Source: Onchocerca volvulus (taxonomy: Eukaryota > Nematoda > Chromadorea > Rhabditida > Onchocercidae). From it: a stretch of 64,000 bases of DNA. Location of the stretch: NCBI GenBank assembly GCA_000499405.2, contig HG738140.1:15338636-15402635 (forward strand), in the 5' to 3' direction. Every line of letters starts with the position of its first letter. Positions within the stretch are counted from its first letter, which is position 1. This document shows, one piece after another, positions 50,801 through 62,225 of this stretch. The position numbers and the translations under genes are program-made. The notes below the pieces were generated by a model, which ran no database searches, was not told the DNA's origin, and was given only the letters and a program-made list of their open reading frames with translations.

Positions 50801-51203
50801 CAGTTTTACAACCCATGTAACAAATTACTTAAACATTATCTTTTAATAAAAAATCACCATTTGAAATCAAATTGGAAGACATTTGCAGATGCACGGAAGA
50901 TGAAAAAAGTCGATAAAACAGGAAGATTTGAAATTCAAACCTGCGTGGACAGCGATACCATCTTCAATTTTGGATAATACAACAGTTAAGGAACCTGTGA
51001 TCTGTGAATCGCTGTCTATAGTATATGAGAACCATTCTGGAGTATCAGAATATATGCTTTCCAATGCCTGAACTTCATTTAGCTGATCCTAAAATAACTT
51101 GACAATTTAAAAAGGTAAATAATATTTTTGATCACAATAATCGAAGACAAGTAGACAATATTTGAAAACGAACCTTGCGATCAGCGTTATACGCGACATC
51201 CAT
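47853..51203 (-). CDS. RNF14: RNF14-like RBR E3 ubiquitin ligase
   Basis: RING-between-RING ubiquitin ligase of the RNF14/ARA54 type. Exons (minus): 51203-51174, 51088-50941, 50762-50638, 50469-50302, 50217-50122, 49782-about 49669, 49407-49205, 48902-48814, 48712-48540, 48152-48008, 47881-47853; 439 residues against 474 in human. The N-terminal RWD domain has NEVQALESIYSD, PPLLLCFTFPQDYPS and WTSHLGMPILFTWGELL. RING1 has CGHVFCMECISDYY; the IBR part has DLMSDVVTCPRISC and CSLCHYSFCILCKKTYHG. RING2 has CPSCQAKIE and GCNKITCIKCGHCFCWLCG, where the Cys after ITC/T is the expected thioester site. The tail NRLFEGVIEEDWLA matches human NRLF...DDIWED in position. The exon ending near 49669 needs a GC donor (TTG|GCATGT) or a later GT to stay in frame. 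Confidence 0.93.
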
Positions 51204-52309
51204 CCTTATAATTTTATTGCTTAGTGTTGTCGATTTGCTAAAAAAAGAAATCAATTGTATAATGAAATAAGCTCATTATACTGATATTACTTTTGGCTTG
51301 TACTTGGTATTTTCCGGGAAAATGTCAAGGAATTTTATCTGGTACAAATTGTTCGTATATTATGTGAGTAAAGGATTAATAATTGTTCAAAAATTCGAAA
51401 GATTAAAATTAATGATCTTACCGGAATTAATTAACTTCTCTATCAAATATCCAGACGACAAATATAAACATATAGAAACATTCGAAAATGTTTACAAATT
51501 CCATTCATCTTTTCACATTTGCTGTATGTAACGATAATGCAACATGTGTGCGACGACGATGCAACATCTGTTCTCTCTAGAATGGATGTTTTAACGGGAT
51601 GGTAAGGAAGGCGGAATTCTAGTATTTTTGGAATCGATTTTGGGAGAAATGATGCAAACGTTTAGGGAACATTTTATATAACAATACAAAGTTGGGAATG
51701 TTGGTGATTGAAAGAGATTATGAGAGATGGAAATTAAGAAAATATGGTAATTACCAGTAGGAGTTGGAAGTCAACTGAAAGAATATTAAATATGAAGATG
51801 TTGATGACTAAGAAAAATTTTAAAAAACGGGATTGATAAAATATATCTAATTTTAAAGGAGCGAATTATATCAAACTGTTTTATTATTATTCTAAATTTA
51901 ATTCAGTGCTTGACTTTGCCGGTATATTGTGTGGGACATACGTAGAATTAAAGAACATTATTACCCGTAAAAATAGCCATATACATAGCATTATTAATAA
52001 GTTTTGTTTGCAGTGACAATGACAATTTTATTTATGCATTTTTTTCCTCTCAAAACTAAGTTGCAGTATCAATGAAATGCAAAAGACATTGGAATATGAT
52101 TAAAAGGAAAAAAGGAATTTGAGAATAATTTTAAGTATAATTTTTGCAAAAGCAAGGAAGAAACGAAGATGTAAACAAAGACGAAATAAAAGTTCTGTTT
52201 GAACAGTTTATCGCAGTCAAGAAATATTTCTGGGAATTTTAAATATTAAGGAAAAGAATGTGGTGAATTTTAGGCGATTATTTTCAGGTAATTCACAATC
52301 ATCGGCATC
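51204..52309. other. Divergent intergenic region
   Basis: Lies between the divergent RNF14 (minus) and micropeptide (plus) starts, so it probably holds promoters for both. No motif is certain. An open frame at 51298-51531 has no family signal. Confidence 0.5.
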
Positions 52310-52537
52310 ATGCCGAAAAATCGGAGGGGACGGGAAGCTGATATGATTGATCGGGTCCGGTATGTTATTGCCTACATTATCCATAAAACTCCAAGTCTCT
52401 GGACAAAATTATAATTATTAATATTTAGGTGTATCGGTGGTATAATGATATTAATCTGGAAGTTTATTTACCCTTCAAATGGTCACAAATATTTACGATC
52501 ATTGCGATTGTTTCATGAGGTAAAACTGTTCCCCTAG
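52310..52537 (+). CDS. Candidate 52-residue single-pass membrane micropeptide
   Basis: Two short exons, 52310-52359 and 52429-52537, join in phase. The N-terminus is basic (MPKNRRGREADMIDRVR), followed by a hydrophobic stretch CIGGIMILIWKFIYP (residues about 18-32) and a basic tail ending HEVKLFP and TAG. An acceptor-like TTTTCAG lies 23 bp before the ATG, consistent with spliced-leader addition. The intron (52360-52428) has a GTATGT donor and a TTTAG acceptor. A donor-like GAG|GTAAAA at 52519 could lead to more exons not identified. I recognise no family; it could equally be chance. Confidence 0.45.
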
Positions 52538-52570
52538 ATGAGATGTTACTGTTATTGTTTTACAAACAAT

Positions 52571-52632
52571 TATTATGATCGATTAAAATAATTTGTATAT
52601 CGTCACACAAATTATTTTAATCGATCATAATA
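52571..52632. repeat. Perfect inverted repeat (26-bp stem, 10-nt loop)
   Basis: Left arm 52571-52596 and right arm 52607-52632 are exact reverse complements, with the loop at 52597-52606 (ATATCGTCAC). The arms carry the ATCGAT core. Such a hairpin could be a small foldback element, a hairpin RNA precursor or a transcript end. It starts 34 bp after the micropeptide stop codon. Confidence 0.9.
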
Positions 52633-55152
52633 GTCATTTGATAAAATAATAATATTTTTCATATGTTTCTTTAATTCATTTGATATGCTTCATTCTGGTA
52701 AAAACTGAGAAAATTATGTTACTTATAAGCTCGCTTAATTATGGAAATTTTGTCAAGATTCTGAATACAGAAATGGTTCATTTAATGGTAGAATCTGGAA
52801 TAGTTATTTTTTTTTTCCAACATGAAATGGCTAGAACATCATTTAAAATTTATCGATTTCACTATTTTTTTTTTACTGCTTTTCATGAAATTTGAATATC
52901 AATAAGTTATACTTTCACTGATGTAAGAGATAGCGAAATATGCATAAATATTTAAAATGTGAGCGAAGATTGAAAATTGGTCTGAAGATCTTTTAAATCT
53001 TGCTGCAGCAACGTTGTTTACATAGATCATGTGATTATTTCAATCATTTTGATTGGTCGGCTCTTCAAATGTTTGTTAGGCATCTATGAAAATGACATTA
53101 TTTCTGGTTATCATCTTTTTTTCTCCTTTTTTTCTGTCTGCCTAAGAAATGATTGATTTCGTTGTTATGTATATTTGTTTTTGACTTATTCCATTGCCAG
53201 TAACATGTACACAGTTCAGTTCAACGAGTATCTGCTGTTGTTTTTTGAAAAGGAGCATTGAAGCAATATAAGATTCATCAACATTGGCAATTTTTTGGCC
53301 AAGAAACCTATCTTTTTAGCTTCTTCACCGTATCTTAATGATTCTAAAAGAAAAGTAGAAAAATTATTTCGACAAAAAATAAGAAATCTTTTACAATTAA
53401 GCATTTTAAATTGCATTCTCATTTGACCTTTTCTTTTGAAATCAAAAATCTTTGCTCACATTTTTTATGTATTAGCAAACGACAGCAGTGGGAGTTACAT
53501 CATACCCAAAATAGAACTCTCTTTGATACTTTCTGAAGTTATATTATGTTAAATATCTTCGTAATATGAAATCATGGATAGCAACAGTGGAAGTGATTTT
53601 TGGATAATGTTCTCATACAGTGCTTGTGTTTTGAATTATTCGAATAGCTAAGAATTCTGGATACTTTATGTCAGTTAATTATTGTGTCCATCCAAAATCT
53701 GAATTCATATATTATTATGTAGTTATTCTTTACATGATATCTTTATTTTCGAGTGAGAAGAAAAAAAAGATGTAATTAAATAGCTATTTTTCGATACGCG
53801 AGCTTTACGTACCGCAAGACAAAAAAAAAAAAAAAAAAAATAGAAATTTAATGTGAAACTTTGTAGTACTATTAAACTTGACAGTTTGTTTAACTGTTTT
53901 TTTGTAAGCCCAAATGTTTGCCTTTCTTTTTTTTTTTCTTTCCTGTTGAGGTAGTCATTCGTGTCAAAAATATTCTTTAGTCTCTATGACGTTTGTCATT
54001 GGCTGTTTAATGTTTTATGTCATCATTTTCCATATGAATACTTTTTTAAACTATCTTCACAATTCTCTTCTATACTAATTGGTTAGAAAATGAAAGAATC
54101 TTTATAATCGAAGATAATCAGATTGCTTCCAAATTTATTCATATATTATTCGGTTAATTTCAACTAATTGCAGCTGATTCTACCGCTAGTTTGGTGTTAG
54201 TCCATGAGGAAACATTTGGAAACGAAAACAACTTTACATAATTACCTTTTGCTTGTGATACGTTTCAATCGAAAATACGATAACTTCGATCAGATTAAAC
54301 TTTGATCAACTGTATGTTTTTTTTTTCTTTCTTATCTATTCCTATGTTTGGAAATTTGTTTGGAAGTAATTAATGAATGAACACTCACTCTCATATTCTT
54401 GAAGGATAGCGTTAATGTTAGTAGTGAGCAGTTGTAGATATTCATTCATTTAAAATAATTCCATTTTTTAAATCTTCTCTTTGCAAAAATTGGTGCATTG
54501 ATGTGATACAATTGGGTTAGTTTAAAATTAACTTTCTGCAAAAGATAAAATAGGTTAGTGAAAATAATTGGGAATTTTAAAATCATGTGCTGATTTGTAT
54601 TCATTTTCAAGTAGCATTAAATATCGTCAACCTCTAAAGTCGATTTTCAAAAATGTTTTATATTCATTTTTTTGCAGTAAACAAATTGAAACTTAGCTCT
54701 GACTAGTACGAATAAGATCACTGATGAAATATAATTAGTACTAGGACCTTGTGATTATCTTTTAAAACTTTGATTTGATATGCTTTTGTTCATCCTCTAC
54801 TCTCAGTGATTTTTAATAAAATTAATCATCTTTGTTTTGCTTTGAAAATATTTTTTTAATCAAGAAATCTCACTTAAGTATAGCAAATATTTTACACGAT
54901 ATTTGTTGCTTTGTTTCATCTTTCTTTAAGTGTTTCTACTCACTTTTCCTTCTTATTTTTGAGCATCTTCTTATGCCTCGAGAAATGCTATTTAATTTCA
55001 GTTTGTGGAAACTGCTCAATTTGTTGGTTGTGAATCGTTAAAAGTATTCCATGAGATAAAGAAATCAGATAAAAGTTGGTATAATAATCTAAAACAGTTC
55101 GAAAAATAAAGCTGTGTTTAACGTTTTTGCAAGCGACTACGACGGAAAAGTT
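52633..55152. other. AT-rich spacer upstream of the oxoglutarate carrier
   Basis: No supported gene. A minus-strand open frame without its own start (about 53144-53325, ending TAG) includes NVDESYIASMLLFKKQQQIL, but no splice partners were found. A 20-A run lies at 53820-53839. Confidence 0.5.
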
Positions 55153-57119
55153 ATGGATTCGAAGGATAAGCTGGACTCAGTGACAGTTCCTCATGTTGTA
55201 AAGTTTGCGTTTGGTGGAACCGCAGGGTAGGTAATTCTTATAGTTGAAATATTTTTTATGTTCATATATCTTTGTCTTTTCATCTGTGTAAGTTTGTAAT
55301 GTACTACTTCGTAAATAAACTGCAAGTTCCTCCATACAAATGCTGAGAGGTATTTCAAGTAAAGATGATCCTATCTTCTAGGATGGGTGCTACTTTGATA
55401 GTGCAACCTTTGGATTTGCTGAAAAATCGCATGCAACTTAATGGATTATCCGGTAGAAAAGAATCCCATTCAAGTTTACACATCCTAAGAAGTATTGTAA
55501 GAAATGAGGGCTTCTTCGCGATCTATAGTGGCCTTTCTGCTGGTCTTCTACGTCAAGCTACTTATACAACAACTCGTCTGGGCATCTATACTTGGCTGTT
55601 TGAGCAGTTTACGAAGTTTGTTTCCTTTCTATAGAAAGGGTAGAAACTATTTATCTTGATACTTTCTCTTTGCTTCGAAGAATAATTAAAGTTTTAACTT
55701 GTAAGGTTGATTTTAGCTTTGTTCCAAAAATATTAAACAATTAATTTTCAATAAAGCTATGGTATTTTTCTATTTCAACCTTACTTTTCGAAGCTCATTT
55801 TTGAACTTTGTAATCAGCTCAATTATCAAATTTCCAAACTGCTTATGATCTAAAATAGTTTGAAGAGACGGAACAACAACTACTTTTTCAACAAAGGCTG
55901 CTATCGCTTTAATTGCTGGTGCTGTTGGATCATTCGTTGGTACTCCCGCAGAAGTAGCACTTATTCGAATGTGCACCGATGGACGGTAAATCTCTGTTAC
56001 ATTATTAAATGTAATTATATGAAGAGCATACCGCAGCAGAATAACATTAAAAGCACAATACAAAAAGTCTAAATAAATTCCAGATAGTACTACAATTGGA
56101 TCTGAGTGATCAGAAAGAGATTTGGTCAAATCACTCTTGTCAATCCATTTTTTATTCAAATAGTATAGTTTTCATCATAATTACCTTTTCAACTTGTTCT
56201 TAACTCTCTCAATATAAATCCTTCAATGTTTAATTAATAATATCTAATCAAAGTAGTCAATCATTTAGGCTTCCGCCGGAACAAAGGCGACGATATAGAA
56301 ATGTTATGGATGCATTAATGCGTGTAATTCGGGAAGAAGGAATTTTCACGTTGTGGAGAGTAAGTGCATTTGTCATGATCTTTATATGTTCTATATGGAG
56401 TTTTATTTTTCTCAAAAAGTGAAAATAAATTATTTTACTGAACGTGCATTCACAGGGATGTAAGCCAACTGTTCTTCGAGCAATGATAGTAAATGCAGCA
56501 CAACTAGCTACCTATTCACAAAGCAAAGAAGCGTTACTATCGACTAAATTCTTCAAGGAAGGTATGACATTGCAATTTGCGGCCTCAATGATGAGTGGTT
56601 TTGCAACAACTGTAGCTTCGATGCCAGTCGACATCGTTAAAACAAGGTTAATCAGTTTATTTGCTCAAAAACTCGTATTTGTCTGAATTTTGAGAGGGTT
56701 TTCATTTGGATTTATATATCACCATCAACATCCCCTGAGCAGATATGACAGTGTAGCTCCAATTTCTATAATAAAACTTAGGTTCACATTTGCTAATAAA
56801 TTTACTTTACATATGAACAGAAAATGAAGTGAGTTTTGTTTAATATTAATAGCAAGTTCGTTGATGAAGATAATGTAGAAACTTTTTCAGAGTACAGAAT
56901 ATGCGTATGATAGATGGGAAGCCAGAATACAATGGTATATTGGATGTTTGGTCCAAAGTCATACGTAATGAGGGATTTTTTTCATTGTGGAAAGGTTTTA
57001 CGCCTTATTACCTCCGTATGGGCCCGCATACTATGTTGACATTTATCATACTCGAGCAACTTAATGTAGTCTATTTCAAATATATTTTAGGTATTCAGCA
57101 AACCCGAAGTAGCCTTTGA
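55153..57119 (+). CDS. SLC25A11: Mitochondrial 2-oxoglutarate/malate carrier
   Basis: Inner-membrane antiporter exchanging 2-oxoglutarate for malate (malate-aspartate shuttle). Exons 55153-55226, 55382-55615, 55866-55985, 56269-56359, 56456-56646, 56891-57119 total 939 bp, 312 residues (human 314). The three carrier repeats are clear: QPLDLLKNRMQ, GTPAEVALIRM and MPVDIVKTR carry the P-x-[DE]-x-x-[KR]-type signatures (the second in its OGC-specific form). VQNMRMIDGKPEYNG and FSLWKGFTPYYLRMGPHT are almost identical to the animal oxoglutarate carrier and separate it from the dicarboxylate carrier. Exon 3 uses the acceptor TTTGAAG at 55865 rather than the nearer-consensus AAATAG at 55858, because only the former keeps the frame. 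The ATG at 55153 gives the normal short N-terminus. Confidence 0.96.
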
Positions 57120-57717
57120 ATAGATAAGAAAAATAATATATAACTTTTGTGAATAAATCGCACAATATGCTTAATACTTCTGTTAACATTATCACCCTAA
57201 TATTGCGGTTGTTATATTTTGGCGCAATTAGTAGATTTTTTAATTATTCGCCGTAGTTCATGACTTATCGATGACCAGTTACTAACTTATGAAAATAAAG
57301 CTATTGGTGTTAACTTGTCGAATTATTCCGCTTTCTGATTTTATATTTTATTGAATTTAACCGAAAATTTTTTATCGTCGAGCAATACTTATGGTGAAGT
57401 TCGATGCTCAAAATTGGTTAATCTTCAATATCACCTATGTTTGATATGAAAGTGACAGTGTTTCAGGAAATTCTTTTTAAAAAATAGCTTACTTTTTTCA
57501 TTTGCATATTCTTAATATATTCCTACCTAGTTAGACCTTTCTAATTCTCCGTGCTGGTCTCATTGACATTATCCGGTGATCAATAGAAGTTACTTGTCTA
57601 TAGAGTCATTTTTCAGGGTCTGTTTTTATTTGTTTGTTAAAATCATCTTACATAGCATTATTTATGTAGTATTAGGAAAAATTTGCAATCCTCTTACTAA
57701 TAATGCTTTAAAATGTC

Positions 57718-57868
57718 TAGCCTCCTTTGTTTTATCTTCATTTCAATGTTCCGGTGAATTTTCAAATATTTAGCCTATTTTGCTTTATCTTCATCTTAAT
57801 GTTTCCGGTGAATTTTCAAATGTTTCACCTCTTTTGCTTTATCTCCATCTTAATGTTCCCAGTGAAAT
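57718..57868. repeat. 53/54-bp tandem repeat, three units
   Basis: Units at 57718-57770, 57771-57824 and 57825-57868 (last one incomplete). All share CTTTATCTTCATCTTAATGT followed by TCCGGTGAATTTTCAAAT-like sequence. The third unit is the most diverged. Confidence 0.85.
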
Positions 57869-58610
57869 TATGTGCTAATACAAAGTATTATTATATGATC
57901 CTATATTATTATTGCGATACAATAATATGATATTGTTTTATTACCAGGTGAAAGTGTATTTGTTGACACATTGTTCTGTTCACTTTAAATTTTCCAGGGA
58001 AATCAGATTAAGGAATAATAGTGGCTTATTCCGACGAGAATGAATGGCTAAGCTTCTGTCTTATATATATGAGAATGGATGTTAATGTTTCTGTTTTAAA
58101 TACATCCTGAAATGTTTTCCTATCACTTTTGCTTTCCTCTGCTTTACAATATCTATGTTTTCATTACTATCTTATATTTATCTCGTTTTTTTTTTCCAGT
58201 TAGCTGTTATGGTTGATAAAGAAAATCTTAATATTCTATTGATAAAACACCATTATGCGCTCATTTATAATAGCTAACACGGAAGGTTACCTGATAAAAT
58301 GATAAAATAATGCGGACAGAAGAAGGATGGGAAATTTTTTGATTATAATTTAATAATGGTTAATAAAAATTCAAAACTATGTTTAATCGTTGACATAAAA
58401 ATTTTCATGTATTGGTGCTAATAAAATTACCAGCTTGTTAAACATCATCTTAGCGAATATTAAGCTAATATGAAGGTTCAAAAGAGTCAAATTTTAAGTA
58501 CAATGTATATAATATTAATATTATTAGCAATAACTAGATAATATGAATTAATTCCAAAACATAAGTTACCATAATTACGATAATAATTGATGTACGGAAA
58601 TAATTAGTTC

Positions 58611-58611
<1 letters not shown>

Positions 58612-58642
<31 letters not shown>

Positions 58643-58645
58643 GAA

Positions 58646-58685
<40 letters not shown>
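58612..58685. repeat. Double poly-T block with A-rich spacer
   Basis: T28, AAGGAAAAAA, T36. Similar in form to the block at 35434-35527. Confidence 0.95.
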
Positions 58686-58688
<3 letters not shown>

Positions 58689-59418
58689 TAGTAAATTCAT
58701 ACACATAGATTGGGAAGTTGTCTGGATTAATATTATCGGCAGTAACAAGTAGAAAAAATAAATTGAAAAATGTGATATTAGAATGATTATGTATGATATA
58801 CCTTCAATTCAATTGATAAATATCATAATAGAATGATGTCAAATCAGTTAAATAATCTTCAAATAATATGTCTTCTGCTGATATAATCTATTTTTTTTTC
58901 TATAGAGCAGTTATTGATTTGCATAATTTGCAGATATTTGTTAATTATTAGTGATACGTTATCAAATGACACTATTTGCGTGTAAATTTCGGGAAGTTAG
59001 TATCTGTGGTACAGTTGTTCGGAAATTCGTCTTAAATAACTGGAAACAAATCAATCAATTCAGAGGTTTACTAAATAATTCCTCCTGTTATTGATATCAT
59101 TTCTGTTCTGTTGATAGTCAACAATGTTCATATTGATTTGACACTTCGTTAATGCTACTAAAATTCAACGGGAATTAATATGAGAATCGGATTAGCCCGG
59201 AATTCGTGAAAAGAATTAGTCTAAAAATCGAACTCATTCCTAAATATCGACTGAGATATGCCTGCGATGATAGAAACGATAGAAAAAGAAAAATAAACAA
59301 ATGAACGTGTCCCAAGCTAATAAATCATATCTTGCCAACTACTAACAAAAGAGATTTTACTAGAGCGATATCTGACGTTCGTACTGGCTTGATTTTGTTG
59401 GATAGGAATCAGATGTGT

Positions 59419-59480
59419 CAAGTTGGTACGTTACGTGTGGCATACGTTACGTGAGGCAAGTTGGTACGTTATGTGAGGCA
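59419..59480. repeat. Short GTACGTTACGTG tandem repeat
   Basis: The motif TACGTTACGTGNGGCA occurs three times (59428-59442, 59443-59458, 59465-59480, one with ATGTG). The first and third copies also share CAAGTTGG in front. Confidence 0.8.
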
Positions 59481-60056
59481 TTGTGAAAGGAAAGCAGTAA
59501 TAATTGCAACTTAAGTCATACAGAGCTGAGGTATTTAAAGTTTGGGTACATAATGGATAGATAAAGTTAATGATATGATAATGAGTAAACTACAACAACA
59601 ACATATGTTGTCATTTCCTTACATAAAATGTCACTAATAAATTTACGTTATTTTACGTAAAATTTGCTCACTGCGATATTTTTTGATTGTTCTCTTTTAC
59701 TGCTTACTTTTTTGTCCTTTCTTTCTTGTTTTATTCAGTTCTTATTATTCTAATGTATTTGTTGTTGCTTCGATGTTAACTTTAGCATTTGATTGTTGTT
59801 ACTATAATGTTAGCTCTAGCATAATTATTGTTACTGCTAGTTTAAGCAGTGTTGTTAAGATTTTTAATCATAATGATAAAGAGATTTTGAAAAAAAAATA
59901 ACTGGAATTTTGGAGTTGCAGTTCGAAAATTTTTTTTCATAATTGCCTAGGAAATTCCATTTATATTTGTCGTATATAGCCTTCAATATAAGAAATGTTT
60001 GAATTTTAGAACAATGATTGATTCACTTATATAGTTTGCCTTTGAATTATTTAGAT

Positions 60057-61473
60057 ATGGCATCAAAAACTGCGTTAGTTATACTTGCCGAAGGAGCCGA
60101 AGAAATGGAAACCGTTATTCCGGTTGATGTTTTAAGACGATCTGGAATTGAGGTTTCAGACGACATTTATATCTATTTAAATCAAAATTAAATTCGATTT
60201 TATCGTTGCATAACCAATTGTATAGTTCAATACTTATGTTTATAAAGATATCACTGCTATAAGTGATATAGTTTTAAGTGATAAATTGCGATTTAGGTTT
60301 GTCAAATACTTTTTCTGGTGCTGTACATACCAAATAATTGCTTCCTCAATTGGTGATTTAGCCTATTCAATTCTAAATCCTCTAAATTTCCGTGTTTGTG
60401 AGCATACAGTTTTATTTGTAGGTTACCGTTGCTGGTCTGCTGGGTAAAAATGCAGTGAAATGTTCGAGGCAGGTGATTATTATGCCTGATAAAGCTTTAT
60501 CCGAAGTGGCTGATCAGAAATTCGATGTAATAGTTTTGCCGGGTGGTTTGCAAGGGGCAAATTCTCTTGCGGCGGTTAGTTTCTATCATTTATATTTTTA
60601 CTCTTTCACAAACTCAACTTTACCTTTTTATAACTCGGGATTTATAAAATTTTAAAGCATACTTCATGCATCAATTTAAATGGAAGGACAAATTGTCTAT
60701 TTCTTTTCCTAAGATATTAAAATTTCTCAAACAAAATAATTTTTTTTTTTTTCGCAGAATCTATCATTTATTAAGATCATGTTGGAGGCATTATCTTTAT
60801 ATTCGCAAAAAATTTATTGGCTTCACTTATCGAACTATTCGGTTTGCCATTACGGAGTACTTTTATGTTGACGTTAGGAGAAAAAAATAGTCTTTCAGTC
60901 AGATGAAGTGGGTACCATACTTCGAGCCCAACACGAAACTGGTCGTTACATAGCTGCGATATGTGCCGCACCAATTGCTCTAAAAAGTCATGGTATTGCT
61001 CCGGGAATATTGGTGACGTCACATCCAAGTGTTAAACAGAAACTTGTTGAAGGCGGTAAATTTTTTGATGAGAAACATTATCCAGTGACTGTAATATTTC
61101 AAATTGTTTATCTTTTAAAGGTTCCCATATGCTCAGTTTTTCTTTTATGCAGTAACAATCTCCAATATTTGCCGAAATCATATTGAAATAGCCTCTTTCA
61201 TTCACTTTTATTATTTCCCCAGAAAACTGAAACTCAAAATTACTTCTTTGCTGGAAGTTTGCAATCCTAGTCAAATGAAAATTTCTCAAGTAAATTTGTT
61301 TTTGCTTAGTTTCAGGATATAAATATTCTGAAGATCGTGTGGTTGTAACAGACCATGTAGTGACTAGTCGTGGCCCGGGAACTGCATTAGAATTTGCGTT
61401 AAAGTTGGTCGAGCTACTTCTTGGGACGGAAAAAGTTAAAGAGGTTGCCCTTCCAATGGTTGTCAAAGAATAA
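60057..61473 (+). CDS. PARK7: DJ-1/PARK7 family protein
   Basis: Small ThiJ/PfpI-fold protein acting in oxidative-stress defence and carbonyl (glyoxal) detoxification or deglycation, cytosolic in most animals. Exons 60057-60152, 60422-60574, 60899-61055 and 61316-61473 total 564 bp, giving 187 residues (human 189). Visible key residues: [20 protein letters not shown] with the conserved Glu near residue 16, [15 protein letters not shown], the nucleophile elbow [10 protein letters not shown] with the redox-active Cys, VTSHPS with the partner His, [19 protein letters not shown], and the terminal LPMVVKE. An acceptor-like TTATTTAG lies two bases before the ATG, a typical spliced-leader site. The start codon is therefore well placed, and nothing is missing from the active site. 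Confidence 0.96.
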
Positions 61474-62225
61474 TTGTCAAGTTGAATAAGAAGCTGCAAA
61501 TGATGAAGCGCTCAGTCTTCTGTGCTTTTTTTTTTTTGACAAATCTTTTTTTGCTCTGCTTATATTATTTTTAATTCTTAATCGGTAGCTATTGATAAGC
61601 TAAATAATAGATAAATGAAATGAAATAGAGCTTTGTAATCCTTCCTTTCTCATGGATAATTATTTCGAACTGCATTTGGGGAACATTGCGTATTATATAA
61701 TCGGAAAATCTTGATGTTTCGTTTTAACTTAATTAGCAAGGGAAGTCCTTGATATTTATTCGTAATAATTTTTTTTGTAATATATTGTGTATGAATCTTT
61801 TCAGGTAAATGATAATTTGATAAATAAAATAATGTACAGAAAGGGGCCAATTCATTCAGCGGTATTATTTCCTTCCAATATAGTAAAGTTTTTACCTTTC
61901 ACTGAAAATAATATGTGTCTTGCGGGATATGGGACGGATCGGAAAAAGAGGAAATAGCTCAAAATGTAATATATCTGTAAACAATGCATTTGTGTATAGA
62001 TAGGTCTTCGTAATTTCTCAAATACCTAACAGTAGTTTTCCTGATTCTGATTGATTCTTCCACAGGAGAACGCAATTGTCATGTTATTTCGCAAAGGTTA
62101 ATTACATCGTAATTAAATAATAGTTTTTTAGGCTTCTTTTACAAATTTTGCAACAACAATTTACAAAGCATGATATAACATAAGGTAAACCCGGGAATGT
62201 ATATTGTATGGTCAGCGCTCCTCTT
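61474..62225. other. Convergent 3' spacer DJ-1 / EB-module gene
   Basis: Between two genes that point towards each other, so it should hold both 3' UTRs. An AATAAA-like signal appears at 61822-61827 on the plus strand. No further gene is supported. Confidence 0.5.

Larger units (their letters stand above)
57120..60056. other. AT-rich spacer between carrier and DJ-1
   Basis: No exon chain is supported. It contains a 53-bp triple repeat (57718-57868), a double poly-T block (58612-58685) and a short GTACGTTACGTG repeat (59419-59480). Confidence 0.6.

Noticed and set aside
55770..56159. Minus-strand 129-residue frame in the carrier gene
   Set aside because: Shadow of carrier exon 3 plus intron; the plus-strand exon is unambiguous.
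61032..61499. Minus-strand 155-residue frame opposite DJ-1
   Set aside because: Shadow of the last DJ-1 exons.
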